64,000 bases of DNA from contig NZ_LQPP01000026.1 in NCBI RefSeq assembly GCF_002102345.1, positions 186,001-250,000 of the forward strand, written 5' to 3'. The notes beneath the pieces are model-generated. The model was not told where the DNA came from, searched no databases, and saw only the letters and a program-made list of their open reading frames with translations. Positions within the stretch are counted from its first letter, which is position 1, and every line of letters begins with the position of its first letter. Made by a program: the position numbers and the translations under genes. Source of the stretch: Mycolicibacterium peregrinum. Lineage in GTDB: Bacteria; Actinomycetota; Actinomycetes; Mycobacteriales; Mycobacteriaceae. Positions 9,582-18,302 of the stretch are shown here, piece by piece.

Positions 9582-10736
9582 GTGGCCATGAAGTGCGTGG
9601 TGATCGGCGCGGGTGCCTGGGGTCTGCCCGCCGCGGCCGAACTCGCGCGCCGCGGGCACCGGGTGACGCTGATCGATCGTTACGGCCCGCTCAACACACT
9701 GTCGTCGTCCGGGGGATCGACCCGGCTGTGGCGGCTGGCCGATCCCGACCCGCTCCGGGTGCGGTTGGCGCAGCGTGGGGTCGACGCGATGCACCGCCTC
9801 GCCGAACGCGCAGGCACCCCGGTGTTCCTCACCCATGGCCTGCTATGGCGTGACGACCAGTCACTGCCTGCCGTGCAGTCGACGCTGGACGCTCTCGGGG
9901 TGACGTACACGAGCGTGGCGCCTGGCGATGTGGACCGGTTCTTCCCCGGTCTGCGCGGCGACGGGCGCGACGCGCTGTGGCAGCCGGTTGCGGGTGTGGT
10001 CCTGGCAGTGGAGTCGCTCAAGGCTCAACTGAGGCTTTTCCGGAGTGCTTCCGGCACAACGGTTCTCGAACGGGACGTGACCGCTGTGGAGAAGGTCGCC
10101 AATGGTGTCCGGGTGGTATTGGACGGCGGTGACGCCATCGACGCCGACGTCGCGGTGATCGCTGCCGGCCCGGGGGCGGGTCCGCTGTTGTCGCCGCTCG
10201 GCCTCGAGCTGTCGCTGCATCCATATCTTGAACAGGTGGTGTACTTCGGCGACCCGGCCGATCCTGCTGCCACCGACGGCTTTCCGTGCCTGTTCGACGG
10301 GCCGGGTGATGACCGCCCCGGCATCTACGCCATGCCTTCGCCCGGCGCGGGCTACAAGATCGGTTTGGACAAGCCCTTGCGGGACTATCGGGCCGGTGAC
10401 ATCGACCGGACGCCCGATGCCGGGCGCACCGCTGTCCTGCGTGACCGGGTGCGCGCCGACATGTCCTCGGTGGAGCCGACGGTGCTCGGTGCCCAGGTGT
10501 GCAGTTGGACCGACTCTCCCGATGGCGCCTTCGTCGTCGATCGGCTCGCCGGAGGAATCGTCGTCGCCTGCGGGGACTCGGGGGAGGGCTTCAAGTACTC
10601 CGCGCTGATGGGCGAGGTGCTCGCCGATCTGGCCGAGGGGCGCGTGCCGGACGCTGATGTAGCCGCATGGTCGTTGGCGCGCTTCGCCCAGGGCGTGCCC
10701 GCGCGCACCGGCCCGCATGTGCTCGGCAGGCACTAG
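9582..10736 (+). CDS. FAD-dependent amine oxidase, monomeric sarcosine oxidase type
   Basis: This DAO-family flavoprotein (384 aa) has the N-terminal dinucleotide motif VIGAGAWGLPAAAELARRG and the early SSGGSTRLWR segment typical of the sarcosine oxidase/N-methyltryptophan oxidase branch. Cys307 in CSWTDSPDG is placed like the cysteine that covalently holds FAD in monomeric sarcosine oxidase. It should oxidise a secondary or N-substituted amine to aldehyde or imine with release of H2O2. The GTG start at 9582 is 9 nt after GGAGGG; an internal ATG at 9588 is too far from it. It is 22 nt downstream of the aldehyde dehydrogenase, so the two are probably cotranscribed. Confidence 0.9.
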   Translation: MAMKCVVIGAGAWGLPAAAELARRGHRVTLIDRYGPLNTLSSSGGSTRLWRLADPDPLRVRLAQRGVDAMHRLAERAGTPVFLTHGLLWRDDQSLPAVQSTLDALGVTYTSVAPGDVDRFFPGLRGDGRDALWQPVAGVVLAVESLKAQLRLFRSASGTTVLERDVTAVEKVANGVRVVLDGGDAIDADVAVIAAGPGAGPLLSPLGLELSLHPYLEQVVYFGDPADPAATDGFPCLFDGPGDDRPGIYAMPSPGAGYKIGLDKPLRDYRAGDIDRTPDAGRTAVLRDRVRADMSSVEPTVLGAQVCSWTDSPDGAFVVDRLAGGIVVACGDSGEGFKYSALMGEVLADLAEGRVPDADVAAWSLARFAQGVPARTGPHVLGRH

Positions 10737-10974
10737 AAGGCCTGCGACGGTTCTACGAAATCAGTCGTTGATTGCGGTTTTGACCGCGCTGGTCGACGAG
10801 ATTTCTGTCGACGGCTGCTGATAACGCGCCAGTGTGGCTTATCCCACAAAGTGTGGGGAATGTGATCCAACCCTTGCGCACGCAATCAAAGCAGACATAG
10901 AGTTCGGCCTGAGCGAACAAAGTGTTCGTTGAAAACAATCCTCCTGCTCTTATGAGACGAACGGATGTTTCGAT
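10737..10974 (+). promoter_or_regulatory. Control region of the XRE-cupin regulator
   Basis: This 238-nt gene-free stretch carries two perfect 15-bp palindromes with the same 9-bp core ACAAAGTGT: CCCACA-AAG-TGTGGG at 10843-10857 and CGAACA-AAG-TGTTCG at 10914-10928, 71 bp apart. A looser CGAAC-N4-GTTTCG copy at 10958-10972 sits just before the start codon. The region is also AT-richer than its surroundings. The palindromes are most simply operators of the adjacent regulator. Confidence 0.65.
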
Positions 10975-11568
10975 ATGAGTGCGATTGTCGAGCCCGACCC
11001 CGCTGGGACGACGGCAGACACCGTGGTCGGTGCCCGGATCAGGCAGTTCCGCGCCGCGCGGAAGATGTCTCTTCGGCAGTTGGCCGATAGGGCCGGTATC
11101 TCCCCGGGCTTCCTCAGCCAGGTCGAGCGGGGCCAGGTCAACGCCAGTGTCGGAACGTTGCGTCGATTGGCGCAGTCACTGGGCATCGTCCTGCCCGACC
11201 TGTTCACCGACGATGAGGTCAGCGACGTCCGCATTCTCCGCAAAGCGGCTCGTCCCACCATCGAGGTGTCGGAGCTGAGCTCGAAGTACCTGTTGTCGCA
11301 GAAGCCGCTTCGAAACCTCGAGGTGTACGCGGGGGAACTGTCGCCCGGTTCCAGCGCGGGCGAGGCGTATGTGCACGGTGACGCGCAGGAGATCCTCATC
11401 GTCATCGCCGGCACTCCGACCCTTGAGCTCGACGGCGAGCGTTACCTGCTCGAACCGGGCGACAGCGCGGAGTACCGGACATCCATGCCGCACACCGTCC
11501 ACAACTTGAGTGACGCGCCGGTCGAACTCATCTGGATCGTCAGCCCCCCGACTGACTGGCCGACCTGA
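10975..11568 (+). CDS. XRE-family regulator with C-terminal cupin (PuuR-like)
   Basis: This 197-residue regulator joins an N-terminal lambda-repressor-like helix-turn-helix (IRQFRAARKMSLRQLADRAG then SPGFLSQVERGQVNASVGTL) to a C-terminal cupin barrel (about 125-195, with YVHGDAQEILIVIAGTP and EPGDSAEYRTSMPHTVHN). This is the architecture of PuuR and related regulators of amine and small-molecule catabolism; the cupin pocket senses the effector. It stands at the head of the transporter genes and behind its own palindromic operators, so it probably controls this block. No clear Shine-Dalgarno precedes the ATG. Confidence 0.92.
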   Translation: MSAIVEPDPAGTTADTVVGARIRQFRAARKMSLRQLADRAGISPGFLSQVERGQVNASVGTLRRLAQSLGIVLPDLFTDDEVSDVRILRKAARPTIEVSELSSKYLLSQKPLRNLEVYAGELSPGSSAGEAYVHGDAQEILIVIAGTPTLELDGERYLLEPGDSAEYRTSMPHTVHNLSDAPVELIWIVSPPTDWPT

Positions 11569-11639
11569 CGGGCCGCTCGCCCGCTGCGGATGACCGCATC
11601 CGCGAACACCTTTCCGCCCAGATCAAAGGAGATCCGCAA

Positions 11640-12764
11640 ATGAACACCTCACCTGTAGCCCGCAGTGTGCCCGCCTTGATCGCCGCAGGCGTCCTCCTGG
11701 CCACCGCATGTACGCCGGCAGGTCCCGGCCAGGCCGCCGATGTGGATCTGGGCAGCGGACCGCCGCAGGCGGGCACGGTCAAAGAGGGTGCTCTCAAAGG
11801 GACCACGATGACATTCGTCTCCTACGGCGGCATCTTCCAGGACGGTCAGGCGAAAGCCGCGATCGAACCGTTCGCGGCGCAGTCCGGGGCAAAAGTGTTG
11901 CAGGACGGTCCCACCGAGAACTCGAAGATCAAAGCCCAGGTCGACTCCAAGAACGTGACCTGGGACGTAGTCGACAGCACCAACGTCTTCACCGCCAAGA
12001 ACTGCGGCACCCTGTTCATGCCGCTCGACACCAGCATCGTGGACATCAGCAAGCTGCCTGCGGGCACCAAGACCGACGATTGTTCGGTCCCCGCAATGGG
12101 TTACGGCCTGATCGTGGTTTACAACACCGAGAAGTACGGTGCCAACCCGCCGAAGACCTGGGCCGATTTCTACGACACCGCCAAGTTCCCGGGTAAGCGG
12201 GCCATCGAGGGCGTGCCCGGTGAGCTCGACCCGGGTGTTCTCGAAGGCGCACTGCTCGCCGACGGCGTGGCGCGCGACGCGGTCTACCCGCTCGACCTGG
12301 ACCGGGCGCTGAACAAGATGAACAGCATCCGCAAGGACACGATCTTCTGGACCACCGGGGCGCAGTCCCAGCAGCTCATCGAATCCGGCCAGGTCGACAT
12401 GGCGCTGGTATGGAGTGGGCGGGCGTATTCGGCCGTCAAGAACGGGGCGCCGTTCGCCCCGATGTGGGATCAGTGGATGCCTGAGGCCGACACGATCGCC
12501 GTGCCCGTCGGGGCCCGGAACCCCAAGGCCTCCATGGCGTTCATCAACTTCTACCTCGGTGCGCAGCAGCAGGCCAAGCTTGCCGAGCTCACGTCGTACA
12601 GCCCGATCAACGTCGACGCCAAGCCACAGCTCGACGATCTCGCCCGGTCGTATCTGACCACCACGCCGGAGCGGGAAAAGGACCGGTTCCCACTTGATCT
12701 CGCGTACTGGGCCGAACACCAGGAAGAGATCGCGTCCAAGTACACGGCCTGGCTCGCGGGCTAG
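11640..12764 (+). CDS. ABC transporter substrate-binding lipoprotein (spermidine/putrescine family)
   Basis: This 374-residue extracytoplasmic binding protein of the PotD/F family has a lipoprotein signal (hydrophobic stretch, then ATAC with the lipid-modified Cys at 24). The mature part starts with MTFVSYGGIFQDGQAKAA and carries the usual two-domain sequence features (YGLIVVYNTEKYG, NPKASMAFINFYL). It would capture a polyamine or related cation outside the membrane and hand it to the two permeases downstream. An AAAGGAGA ribosome site precedes the ATG. It is the first gene of a four-gene transporter operon that ends in the ATPase. Confidence 0.92.
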   Translation: MNTSPVARSVPALIAAGVLLATACTPAGPGQAADVDLGSGPPQAGTVKEGALKGTTMTFVSYGGIFQDGQAKAAIEPFAAQSGAKVLQDGPTENSKIKAQVDSKNVTWDVVDSTNVFTAKNCGTLFMPLDTSIVDISKLPAGTKTDDCSVPAMGYGLIVVYNTEKYGANPPKTWADFYDTAKFPGKRAIEGVPGELDPGVLEGALLADGVARDAVYPLDLDRALNKMNSIRKDTIFWTTGAQSQQLIESGQVDMALVWSGRAYSAVKNGAPFAPMWDQWMPEADTIAVPVGARNPKASMAFINFYLGAQQQAKLAELTSYSPINVDAKPQLDDLARSYLTTTPEREKDRFPLDLAYWAEHQEEIASKYTAWLAG

Positions 12765-12780
12765 GAAGGGTTTTCGTCGC

Positions 12781-13668
12781 ATGTCGATGGTCGATGTTCT
12801 GGCGGGCGGAGCGCCACCCAAGACTCAGACAACCGCCCCGCCTTCGGGTCGGAGATTGGGCGACGTCGGGTTGTTGCTGCCGTCGATCCTGCTCGTGGTC
12901 GGGGTGTTCGGACTGCCGCTGGTCATCATGTTCTGGCAGGCCTTCAGCGATCCAGAACTCGGCTTCGGCAACTTCGCCTGGTACCTGGGCGATTCCGTAC
13001 AACGCAGTGTTCTGTTGCGTACGTTCACGACGGGCCTGGAGGTCACGGCGATCTGCCTGATTCTCGGCTACCCGTACGCGTATGCCATGGTCGCGTTCGG
13101 ACCGGCGGTGCGTATCGCGCTGACACTGATCGTGCTGGTGCCGTTCTGGACCAGTTTGATGGTGCGCACCTTCGCCTGGGTGATCCTGCTGGAGGACGGC
13201 GGACCGATCCAAACCCTGCTGTCCTTCGTCGGGCTGGGCGGTGTGCCGTTGCTGCGCACCAATCTGGGTGTGGTCATCGGCATGAGCCAGATCCTGCTGC
13301 CGTTCATGGTGCTGCCGCTGTACGCGGTGATGTCCGGTATCGACCGCAGGCTCGTGCTCGCGTCGTCGAGTCTCGGTGCGCGACCGGTGATCTCGTTCGC
13401 CAGGATCTGGGTTCCGCTGTCGATGCCCGGTGTGGGAGCCGGCTGCCTGATGGTGTTCATCAGCAGCCTCGGCTTCTACGTCACCCCGGCGCTGCTCGGC
13501 GCTCCCGATGACGCCCTGATCAGTCAGCAGATCTATGTGCAGGTCACCAGCCTGCTGGCCTGGGGCAGGGGAGGAGCGATGGGCGTGGTCCTGCTGCTCG
13601 TCACCTTCTTGGTCCTCGCGGCTCTGATGTATCTGCTGCGCCGAAACCGGAAGGAGCGCACCGCATGA
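12781..13668 (+). CDS. ABC transporter permease (PotB/PotH-like)
   Basis: This inner-membrane permease of 295 residues has about six hydrophobic segments and the MetI-type coupling region SSLGARPVISFARIWVPLSM. The ATG at 12781 follows AGGAAGGG and lies 16 nt behind the binding-protein stop. It pairs with the next permease to form the membrane pore. The length and the long first periplasmic loop fit the PotB side of the PotBC pair. Confidence 0.9.
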   Translation: MSMVDVLAGGAPPKTQTTAPPSGRRLGDVGLLLPSILLVVGVFGLPLVIMFWQAFSDPELGFGNFAWYLGDSVQRSVLLRTFTTGLEVTAICLILGYPYAYAMVAFGPAVRIALTLIVLVPFWTSLMVRTFAWVILLEDGGPIQTLLSFVGLGGVPLLRTNLGVVIGMSQILLPFMVLPLYAVMSGIDRRLVLASSSLGARPVISFARIWVPLSMPGVGAGCLMVFISSLGFYVTPALLGAPDDALISQQIYVQVTSLLAWGRGGAMGVVLLLVTFLVLAALMYLLRRNRKERTA

Positions 13669-14465
13669 CACGGCACATGAAGACGGTCTGGAACGTTCTG
13701 CTCGGACTGTTCTGTGCGGGCGTCGGATTATGGCTGGTCGCACCGTCGTTGATCGTGGTGCCGCTGAGCTTCACCGACCGGCCCTCGTTCGCGTTCCCGC
13801 CGACCGGATGGTCGACGCGGTGGTACCACACGTTCTTCGAGGACCCCGCGTGGATCTCTGCCCTGAAGGCGAGCCTGGAAGTCGGCATCCTGGTGGCCGT
13901 GTTCGCGACCTTGTTCGGCACTGCCGCGGCGGTGGCGCTCAGCCGTACGTCGCTGGCCGGGCGGCAGGGGATACGCGCATTCCTGTTGGCTCCCATGGTT
14001 GTCCCGGTGATCGTGGTAGCGGTCGGCCTGTACGCGTTGTTCCTGAGGCTGAACCTGCTCGGGACGGTATTCGGCTTCGTCGTCGCACACAGCATGTTGG
14101 CGCTGCCGTTCGTCATCGTGCCGGTGATGGCCAGTCTGCAGGGGTTCGACCGGCGCCTTGAGGATGCCGCGGCGATCTGCGGTGCCGGCCGCTGGACCAC
14201 CTTCCGTACCGTCACACTGCCGTCGGTAGCCCCGGGGGTGCTCTCGGGTGCGCTGTTCGCGTTCGCGACGAGCTTCGACGAAGTGGTGTTGTCGCTGTTC
14301 ATCCAGAACCCGTATCTGCAGACGTTGCCGGTCAAGATGTATGCCTCGGTCACTCGTGACACCGATCCCACCATCGCTGCGGCCGCCACCCTCATCCTCG
14401 CCCTCACGACGTGTCTGACCGTCGTCGCGGGCATCTATTCGCGCAGGAGGAACCGTGTCCACTGA
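13665..14465 (+). CDS. ABC transporter permease (PotC/PotI-like)
   Basis: The second permease, 266 residues, also has six predicted spans and the coupling motif AAAICGAGRWTTFRTVTLPSV. Its ATG overlaps the stop of the first permease by 4 nt (ATGA), which indicates coupled, near-equal synthesis. It ends 11 nt inside the ATPase gene. Confidence 0.9.
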   Translation: MTRHMKTVWNVLLGLFCAGVGLWLVAPSLIVVPLSFTDRPSFAFPPTGWSTRWYHTFFEDPAWISALKASLEVGILVAVFATLFGTAAAVALSRTSLAGRQGIRAFLLAPMVVPVIVVAVGLYALFLRLNLLGTVFGFVVAHSMLALPFVIVPVMASLQGFDRRLEDAAAICGAGRWTTFRTVTLPSVAPGVLSGALFAFATSFDEVVLSLFIQNPYLQTLPVKMYASVTRDTDPTIAAAATLILALTTCLTVVAGIYSRRRNRVH

Positions 14466-15543
14466 CCAAACCCCGCACGGAGCGTCGATCACCATGCGGC
14501 GCCTGACCAAGACCTACGGGTCGGAGACCGTCGTCAACGCGATCGACCTCGACGCGCGGCCGGGTGAGTTCCTCACCCTTCTCGGCCCCAGCGGCTCGGG
14601 AAAGACCACCACGCTCAACATGATTGCCGGTTTCGCGGACGTCACCGACGGCGAGCTGTTGATCGACGGACGGCCGGTGGCCGATCTGCCGCCGTACCGC
14701 CGCAACATCGGCATGGTGTTCCAGCACTATGCGCTGTTCCCGCACATGACGGTGATCGACAACGTCGAATACCCGCTGCGGCAACGCAAGATGGCCAAGG
14801 CTCAGCGCCGCGAGAAGGTGGCCGCCGCGCTGCGGACCGTCGGCCTCGACGGCTACGGCAAGCGGATGCCCAAGGAACTGTCCGGTGGTCAGCAGCAGCG
14901 GGTCGCGTTCGCGCGGGCCATGGTCTACGAACCGCGGGTGCTGCTGATGGACGAACCGCTCGGTGCGCTGGACAAGAAACTGCGCGATTCGCTGCAACTG
15001 GAGATCAAGCGCATCCACGGCGAACTCGGCACCACGTTCGTCTACGTTACCCACGACCAGGACGAGGCCCTGGTGCTCTCGGATCGCATCGCGGTGTTCA
15101 ACAAGGCCAGAATCGAACAGATCGGTTCGCCCACAGATCTTTACGAGCGCCCGAAGAGCATTTTCGTGGCCCGGTTCCTCGGGGAGTCGTCGCTGTTCTA
15201 CGGAAAGCTCGAAGACGGGCTCGCCGTGAACGCCTATGGACGGCGGATCGTGGCCGGCCGGGGCGATGCTGCCAATGGTGACGCGGTGGCCGTGGTGGTG
15301 CGTCCGGAGCGGATCCGCATCCTCACCGGCGATGCCGAGCCCGAGGCCGTCAATGCGTTGCCGGGCAACGTGATTCAGGAAATCTACCTAGGCAACTCTC
15401 GCAAGGTCGAGGTCAGCCTGCCCGACGGCACCGTCGCGCTCGTCCGGGAAAGCGCAGACAGCATCACGCCGACCCAGGCGGGGCAGAAGGTCTGGTTGAC
15501 CTTCGATCCGGATGTCGCCACGATCCTGCCCGCCGACACGTGA
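14455..15543 (+). CDS. ABC transporter ATP-binding protein (PotA-like)
   Basis: This 362-residue ATPase has Walker A GPSGSGKTTT, the Q-loop FQHYALFPHMT, signature LSGGQQQR, Walker B VLLMDEPLGALD and the switch His in VYVTHDQDEA. A C-terminal TOBE-type domain (about 240-360) is typical of polyamine and related importers. It energises uptake by the preceding permeases. The GTG start at 14455 follows AGGAGG with 4-nt spacing and overlaps the second permease by 11 nt. Confidence 0.93.
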   Translation: MSTDQTPHGASITMRRLTKTYGSETVVNAIDLDARPGEFLTLLGPSGSGKTTTLNMIAGFADVTDGELLIDGRPVADLPPYRRNIGMVFQHYALFPHMTVIDNVEYPLRQRKMAKAQRREKVAAALRTVGLDGYGKRMPKELSGGQQQRVAFARAMVYEPRVLLMDEPLGALDKKLRDSLQLEIKRIHGELGTTFVYVTHDQDEALVLSDRIAVFNKARIEQIGSPTDLYERPKSIFVARFLGESSLFYGKLEDGLAVNAYGRRIVAGRGDAANGDAVAVVVRPERIRILTGDAEPEAVNALPGNVIQEIYLGNSRKVEVSLPDGTVALVRESADSITPTQAGQKVWLTFDPDVATILPADT

Positions 15544-15596
15544 CATCGGCCGGCGTATCCATCACTGACAACAGCCACGAGTACAGGAGAACCAAG

Positions 15597-17015
15597 ATGT
15601 CCCCCGACGGTCGCACGACCAGCGGTCTCGCCAATGACTTCGTGAACGGCAGCGTGTCGTTCTGGTATCGCGCGGCGGGTTTCCCGAAATCGAGACCGCC
15701 GCTGCCGGGGTCGCTCGAAGCCGACATCTGCATCGTTGGGGCCGGGCTGACCGGCTTGTGGGCAGCGTATTACCTCAAGCGGGAACAGCCTGACCTGCGA
15801 ATCGTGATGCTGGAGAAGGAGTTCGCCGGTTTCGGGGCGTCCGGCCGTAACGGCGGATGGCTGTCCGCGGAACTCGCCGGGTCCCGCGACGCCTATGCCT
15901 CCACGCACGGTCACGGCGGCGTCGTGGACCTCATGCGGGCCATGCGGGGTGCGGTCGACGAGGTCATCGGCGTCACGAAGTCCGAGGGCATCGAGGCCGA
16001 CATCGTCAAGGACGGTGTGCTGCACGTGGCACGCAACCAGGCCCAGATGGGCAGGCTGCGCGAGTCGCTCGACTACGAGCGGAACTGGGGTGCGACCGAT
16101 GAGGACTTCGTCGTGCTCACGGGTGACGAATCCAACGCCCGCATCCGTGTAGAAGGCGCCATGGGCGCGTTGTTCACCCCGCACTGCGCACGGGTGCAGC
16201 CGGCCAAGCTGGTCGGCGGCCTGGCCCGCGTGGTGGAGGGCATGGGCGTCGCCATCTACGAGCAGACCGAGGTGACCGACATCAAGGCCGGTCGTGCCAT
16301 CACGGCCCGAGGCGATGTCCGCGCGCCCGTGATCCTGCGCTGTCTCGAAGGTTTCACCGCGACCATGCCGGGACAACGCCGCGCGTGGCTGCCGATGAAT
16401 TCGTCGATGGTGGTGACCGAACCGCTTCCGGAATCCGTGCTGCAGGAGGTCGGCTGGAAGGGAGCAGAGCTCCTAGGCGACTACGCACACGGCTACATGT
16501 ACGCCCAGCGTACGGCGGACAATCGAATTGCATTGGGCGGCCGGGGGATTCCCTACCGGTACGGCTCGGCGCTCGACCATCGCGGCGCCACCCAGCAGTG
16601 GACCATCGAAGCTCTCGGGGCGCTGGTTCGCGACATGTTCCCCGCGACCCGCGATGTTCCGATCGAGCACGCCTGGTGTGGCGTGCTCGGAGTGCCACGC
16701 GACTGGACCGCCACCGTGGACTTCGACCAGGCCAGCGGGCTGGGCACCGCGGGAGGGTATGTCGGCAGCGGTCTGACCACCACCAACCTGGCCGGACACA
16801 CACTTGCCGACCTCGTCCTCAAGCGGGACACCGCGCTCACCCGGTTGCCCTGGGTGGGGAGACGGGTCCGCAAGTGGGAACCGGAGCCATTCCGGTGGCT
16901 CGGGGTCCAGGCGATGTATGCGCTGTACCGCACCGCTGACCGTCGCGAGTCCACCCGCGGGCTGGCCGGTACCAGTGGGCTGGCACGGGTGGCCAACAAG
17001 ATCACGGGGCGCTGA
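15597..17015 (+). CDS. FAD-dependent oxidoreductase (gamma-glutamylputrescine oxidase-like)
   Basis: This 472-residue DAO-fold flavoprotein has the FAD motif CIVGAGLTGLWAAYYLK and the SGRNGGWLSAEL segment typical of PuuB-type amine oxidases. Its position behind a polyamine-type importer fits oxidation of the imported amine. No glutamate-putrescine ligase (PuuA) is seen in the window, so the substrate may be a free or otherwise modified amine. I prefer the ATG at 15597, 6 nt after AGGAGA. A GTG at 15540 overlapping the ATPase stop is possible but has no ribosome site. The cupin gene follows after 4 nt. Confidence 0.85.
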   Translation: MSPDGRTTSGLANDFVNGSVSFWYRAAGFPKSRPPLPGSLEADICIVGAGLTGLWAAYYLKREQPDLRIVMLEKEFAGFGASGRNGGWLSAELAGSRDAYASTHGHGGVVDLMRAMRGAVDEVIGVTKSEGIEADIVKDGVLHVARNQAQMGRLRESLDYERNWGATDEDFVVLTGDESNARIRVEGAMGALFTPHCARVQPAKLVGGLARVVEGMGVAIYEQTEVTDIKAGRAITARGDVRAPVILRCLEGFTATMPGQRRAWLPMNSSMVVTEPLPESVLQEVGWKGAELLGDYAHGYMYAQRTADNRIALGGRGIPYRYGSALDHRGATQQWTIEALGALVRDMFPATRDVPIEHAWCGVLGVPRDWTATVDFDQASGLGTAGGYVGSGLTTTNLAGHTLADLVLKRDTALTRLPWVGRRVRKWEPEPFRWLGVQAMYALYRTADRRESTRGLAGTSGLARVANKITGR

Positions 17016-17019
17016 CGCC

Positions 17020-17370
17020 ATGGAGACGACTGTGAACCTGCTGCATGTTGACGCCACCACTGCCGAACTGCCCGAGCCGCAACCGAAACCGACGAGTCTC
17101 AGCGGTCAGCTGGAATCTGCGATCAGCGTCTGGGCCGACGCGGTGACCGACACCGGGGTGTGGGAATGCGGCCCAGGGGAGTTCACCGCGGACCGTTCGA
17201 CCGCGACAGAGGTGTGCCACATCATCTCGGGCTCCGGGACCGTGGTCGGCGAGGACGGCACGAGTGCCGACATCGGGCCGGGCACGCTGCTGGTCCTGCC
17301 CCGAGGGTGGCGCGGGAAGTGGTTCGTCACGGAGGCGATCCGTAAGACGTACGTCATGGTCGGTGCCTGA
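17020..17370 (+). CDS. Small cupin protein (DUF861/EutQ-like)
   Basis: This 116-residue single-domain cupin matches the Cupin_3 pattern: VWECGPGEFTADRSTATEVCHIISGSG and IGPGTLLVLPRGWRGKW. Such small cupins often accompany amine or ureide catabolic oxidases, but their reactions are mostly undefined. It lies 4 nt behind the amine oxidase in the same operon and is probably the last gene of the polyamine block. The ATG at 17020 was chosen because the longer frame to 16804 only shadows the oxidase gene. Confidence 0.85.
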   Translation: METTVNLLHVDATTAELPEPQPKPTSLSGQLESAISVWADAVTDTGVWECGPGEFTADRSTATEVCHIISGSGTVVGEDGTSADIGPGTLLVLPRGWRGKWFVTEAIRKTYVMVGA

Positions 17371-17380
17371 GGGCGCGCCC

Positions 17381-17386
17381 TAAACT
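17381..17386 (+). promoter_or_regulatory. Leaderless -10 box of sigJ
   Basis: TAAACT lies 7 nt before the ATG at 17394, so transcription probably begins at the start codon itself. The intervening run of G could alternatively serve as a ribosome site. Confidence 0.5.
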
Positions 17387-17393
17387 GGGGGGC

Positions 17394-18302
17394 ATGACCG
17401 CGAGCGCTCGGGTCGGCGAGTTCGAGGAGTTGCGGCCACACCTGCTTGCCGTGGCCTATCGCCTCACCGGTACCTTCGCCGATGCCGAGGACATCGTCCA
17501 GGACGCGTGGATCCGCTGGGAATCCAACCAGACCACGATCGCCGACCTGCGGGCCTGGCTGACCACCGTGGTGAGTCGGCTGGGTCTGGACCGGCTGCGC
17601 TCGGCAGCCCACCGCCGCGAGGCGTATTACGGTGAATGGCTGCCGGAGCCCGTCGTGACCGGGCTCGACGCCAACGACCCACTCAACGCGGTGGTGGCCG
17701 GGGAAGACGCCCGGTTCGCCGCGATGGTGGTGTTGGAGCGGCTCACCCCCGATCAGCGCGTGGCCTTCGTGTTGCACGACGGGTTCGGTCTGCCCTTCAG
17801 CGAGATCGCCGGTGTACTCGGCGTCAGCGATGCCTCGGCGCGCCAGCTGGCCTCGCGGGCCCGCCGCGCGGTGTCCGACAATCCGCCTGCTTCGTCACCC
17901 GACGACCTGCACAACCAGGTCGCCGGCGAGCTGATGGCCGCGCTGGCGTCGGGGGAGCTCGACGCTGTCGTACGGCTGCTGCATCCCGACGTCACGTTCA
18001 CCGGGGATTCGAACCGTCGCGCTCCGACCGCTGCCCGCGTCATCCACGGGCCGGACAAGGTGGCCCGGTTCATCCTCGGCCTGGCCAAGAAGTACGGTCC
18101 GAACTGGTTGGCGGGCAGTCAATTTGCGCTCGTCAACGGCCAGCTGGGGGTCTACACGGCAGGTGCTCCCGCCGGGGACGGCTACCCCGAGATGATGCCG
18201 CGGGTGACGATCTTCACCGTTCGCGACGGCTTGGTCTGCGCGGTATGGGACATCGCCAACCCTGACAAGTTCTCCGGATCGCCCCTGCGAGGTGCTCGAT
18301 GA
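17394..18302 (+). CDS. sigJ: ECF RNA polymerase sigma factor SigJ (ECF41 type)
   Basis: This 302-residue sigma factor has sigma2 (about 10-75, LTGTFADAEDIVQDAWIRW) and sigma4 (about 110-165, LPFSEIAGVLGVSDASARQL) and a fused SnoaL/NTF2-like C-terminal domain of about 125 residues ending in ANPDKF. This is the ECF41 architecture, where the C-terminal extension replaces an anti-sigma factor and the NPDK motif tunes activity. It corresponds to M. tuberculosis SigJ (Rv3328c). Its stop overlaps the next gene (ATGA), and a carboxymuconolactone-decarboxylase gene, the usual ECF41 partner, lies 1.4 kb away. Confidence 0.92.
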   Translation: MTASARVGEFEELRPHLLAVAYRLTGTFADAEDIVQDAWIRWESNQTTIADLRAWLTTVVSRLGLDRLRSAAHRREAYYGEWLPEPVVTGLDANDPLNAVVAGEDARFAAMVVLERLTPDQRVAFVLHDGFGLPFSEIAGVLGVSDASARQLASRARRAVSDNPPASSPDDLHNQVAGELMAALASGELDAVVRLLHPDVTFTGDSNRRAPTAARVIHGPDKVARFILGLAKKYGPNWLAGSQFALVNGQLGVYTAGAPAGDGYPEMMPRVTIFTVRDGLVCAVWDIANPDKFSGSPLRGAR

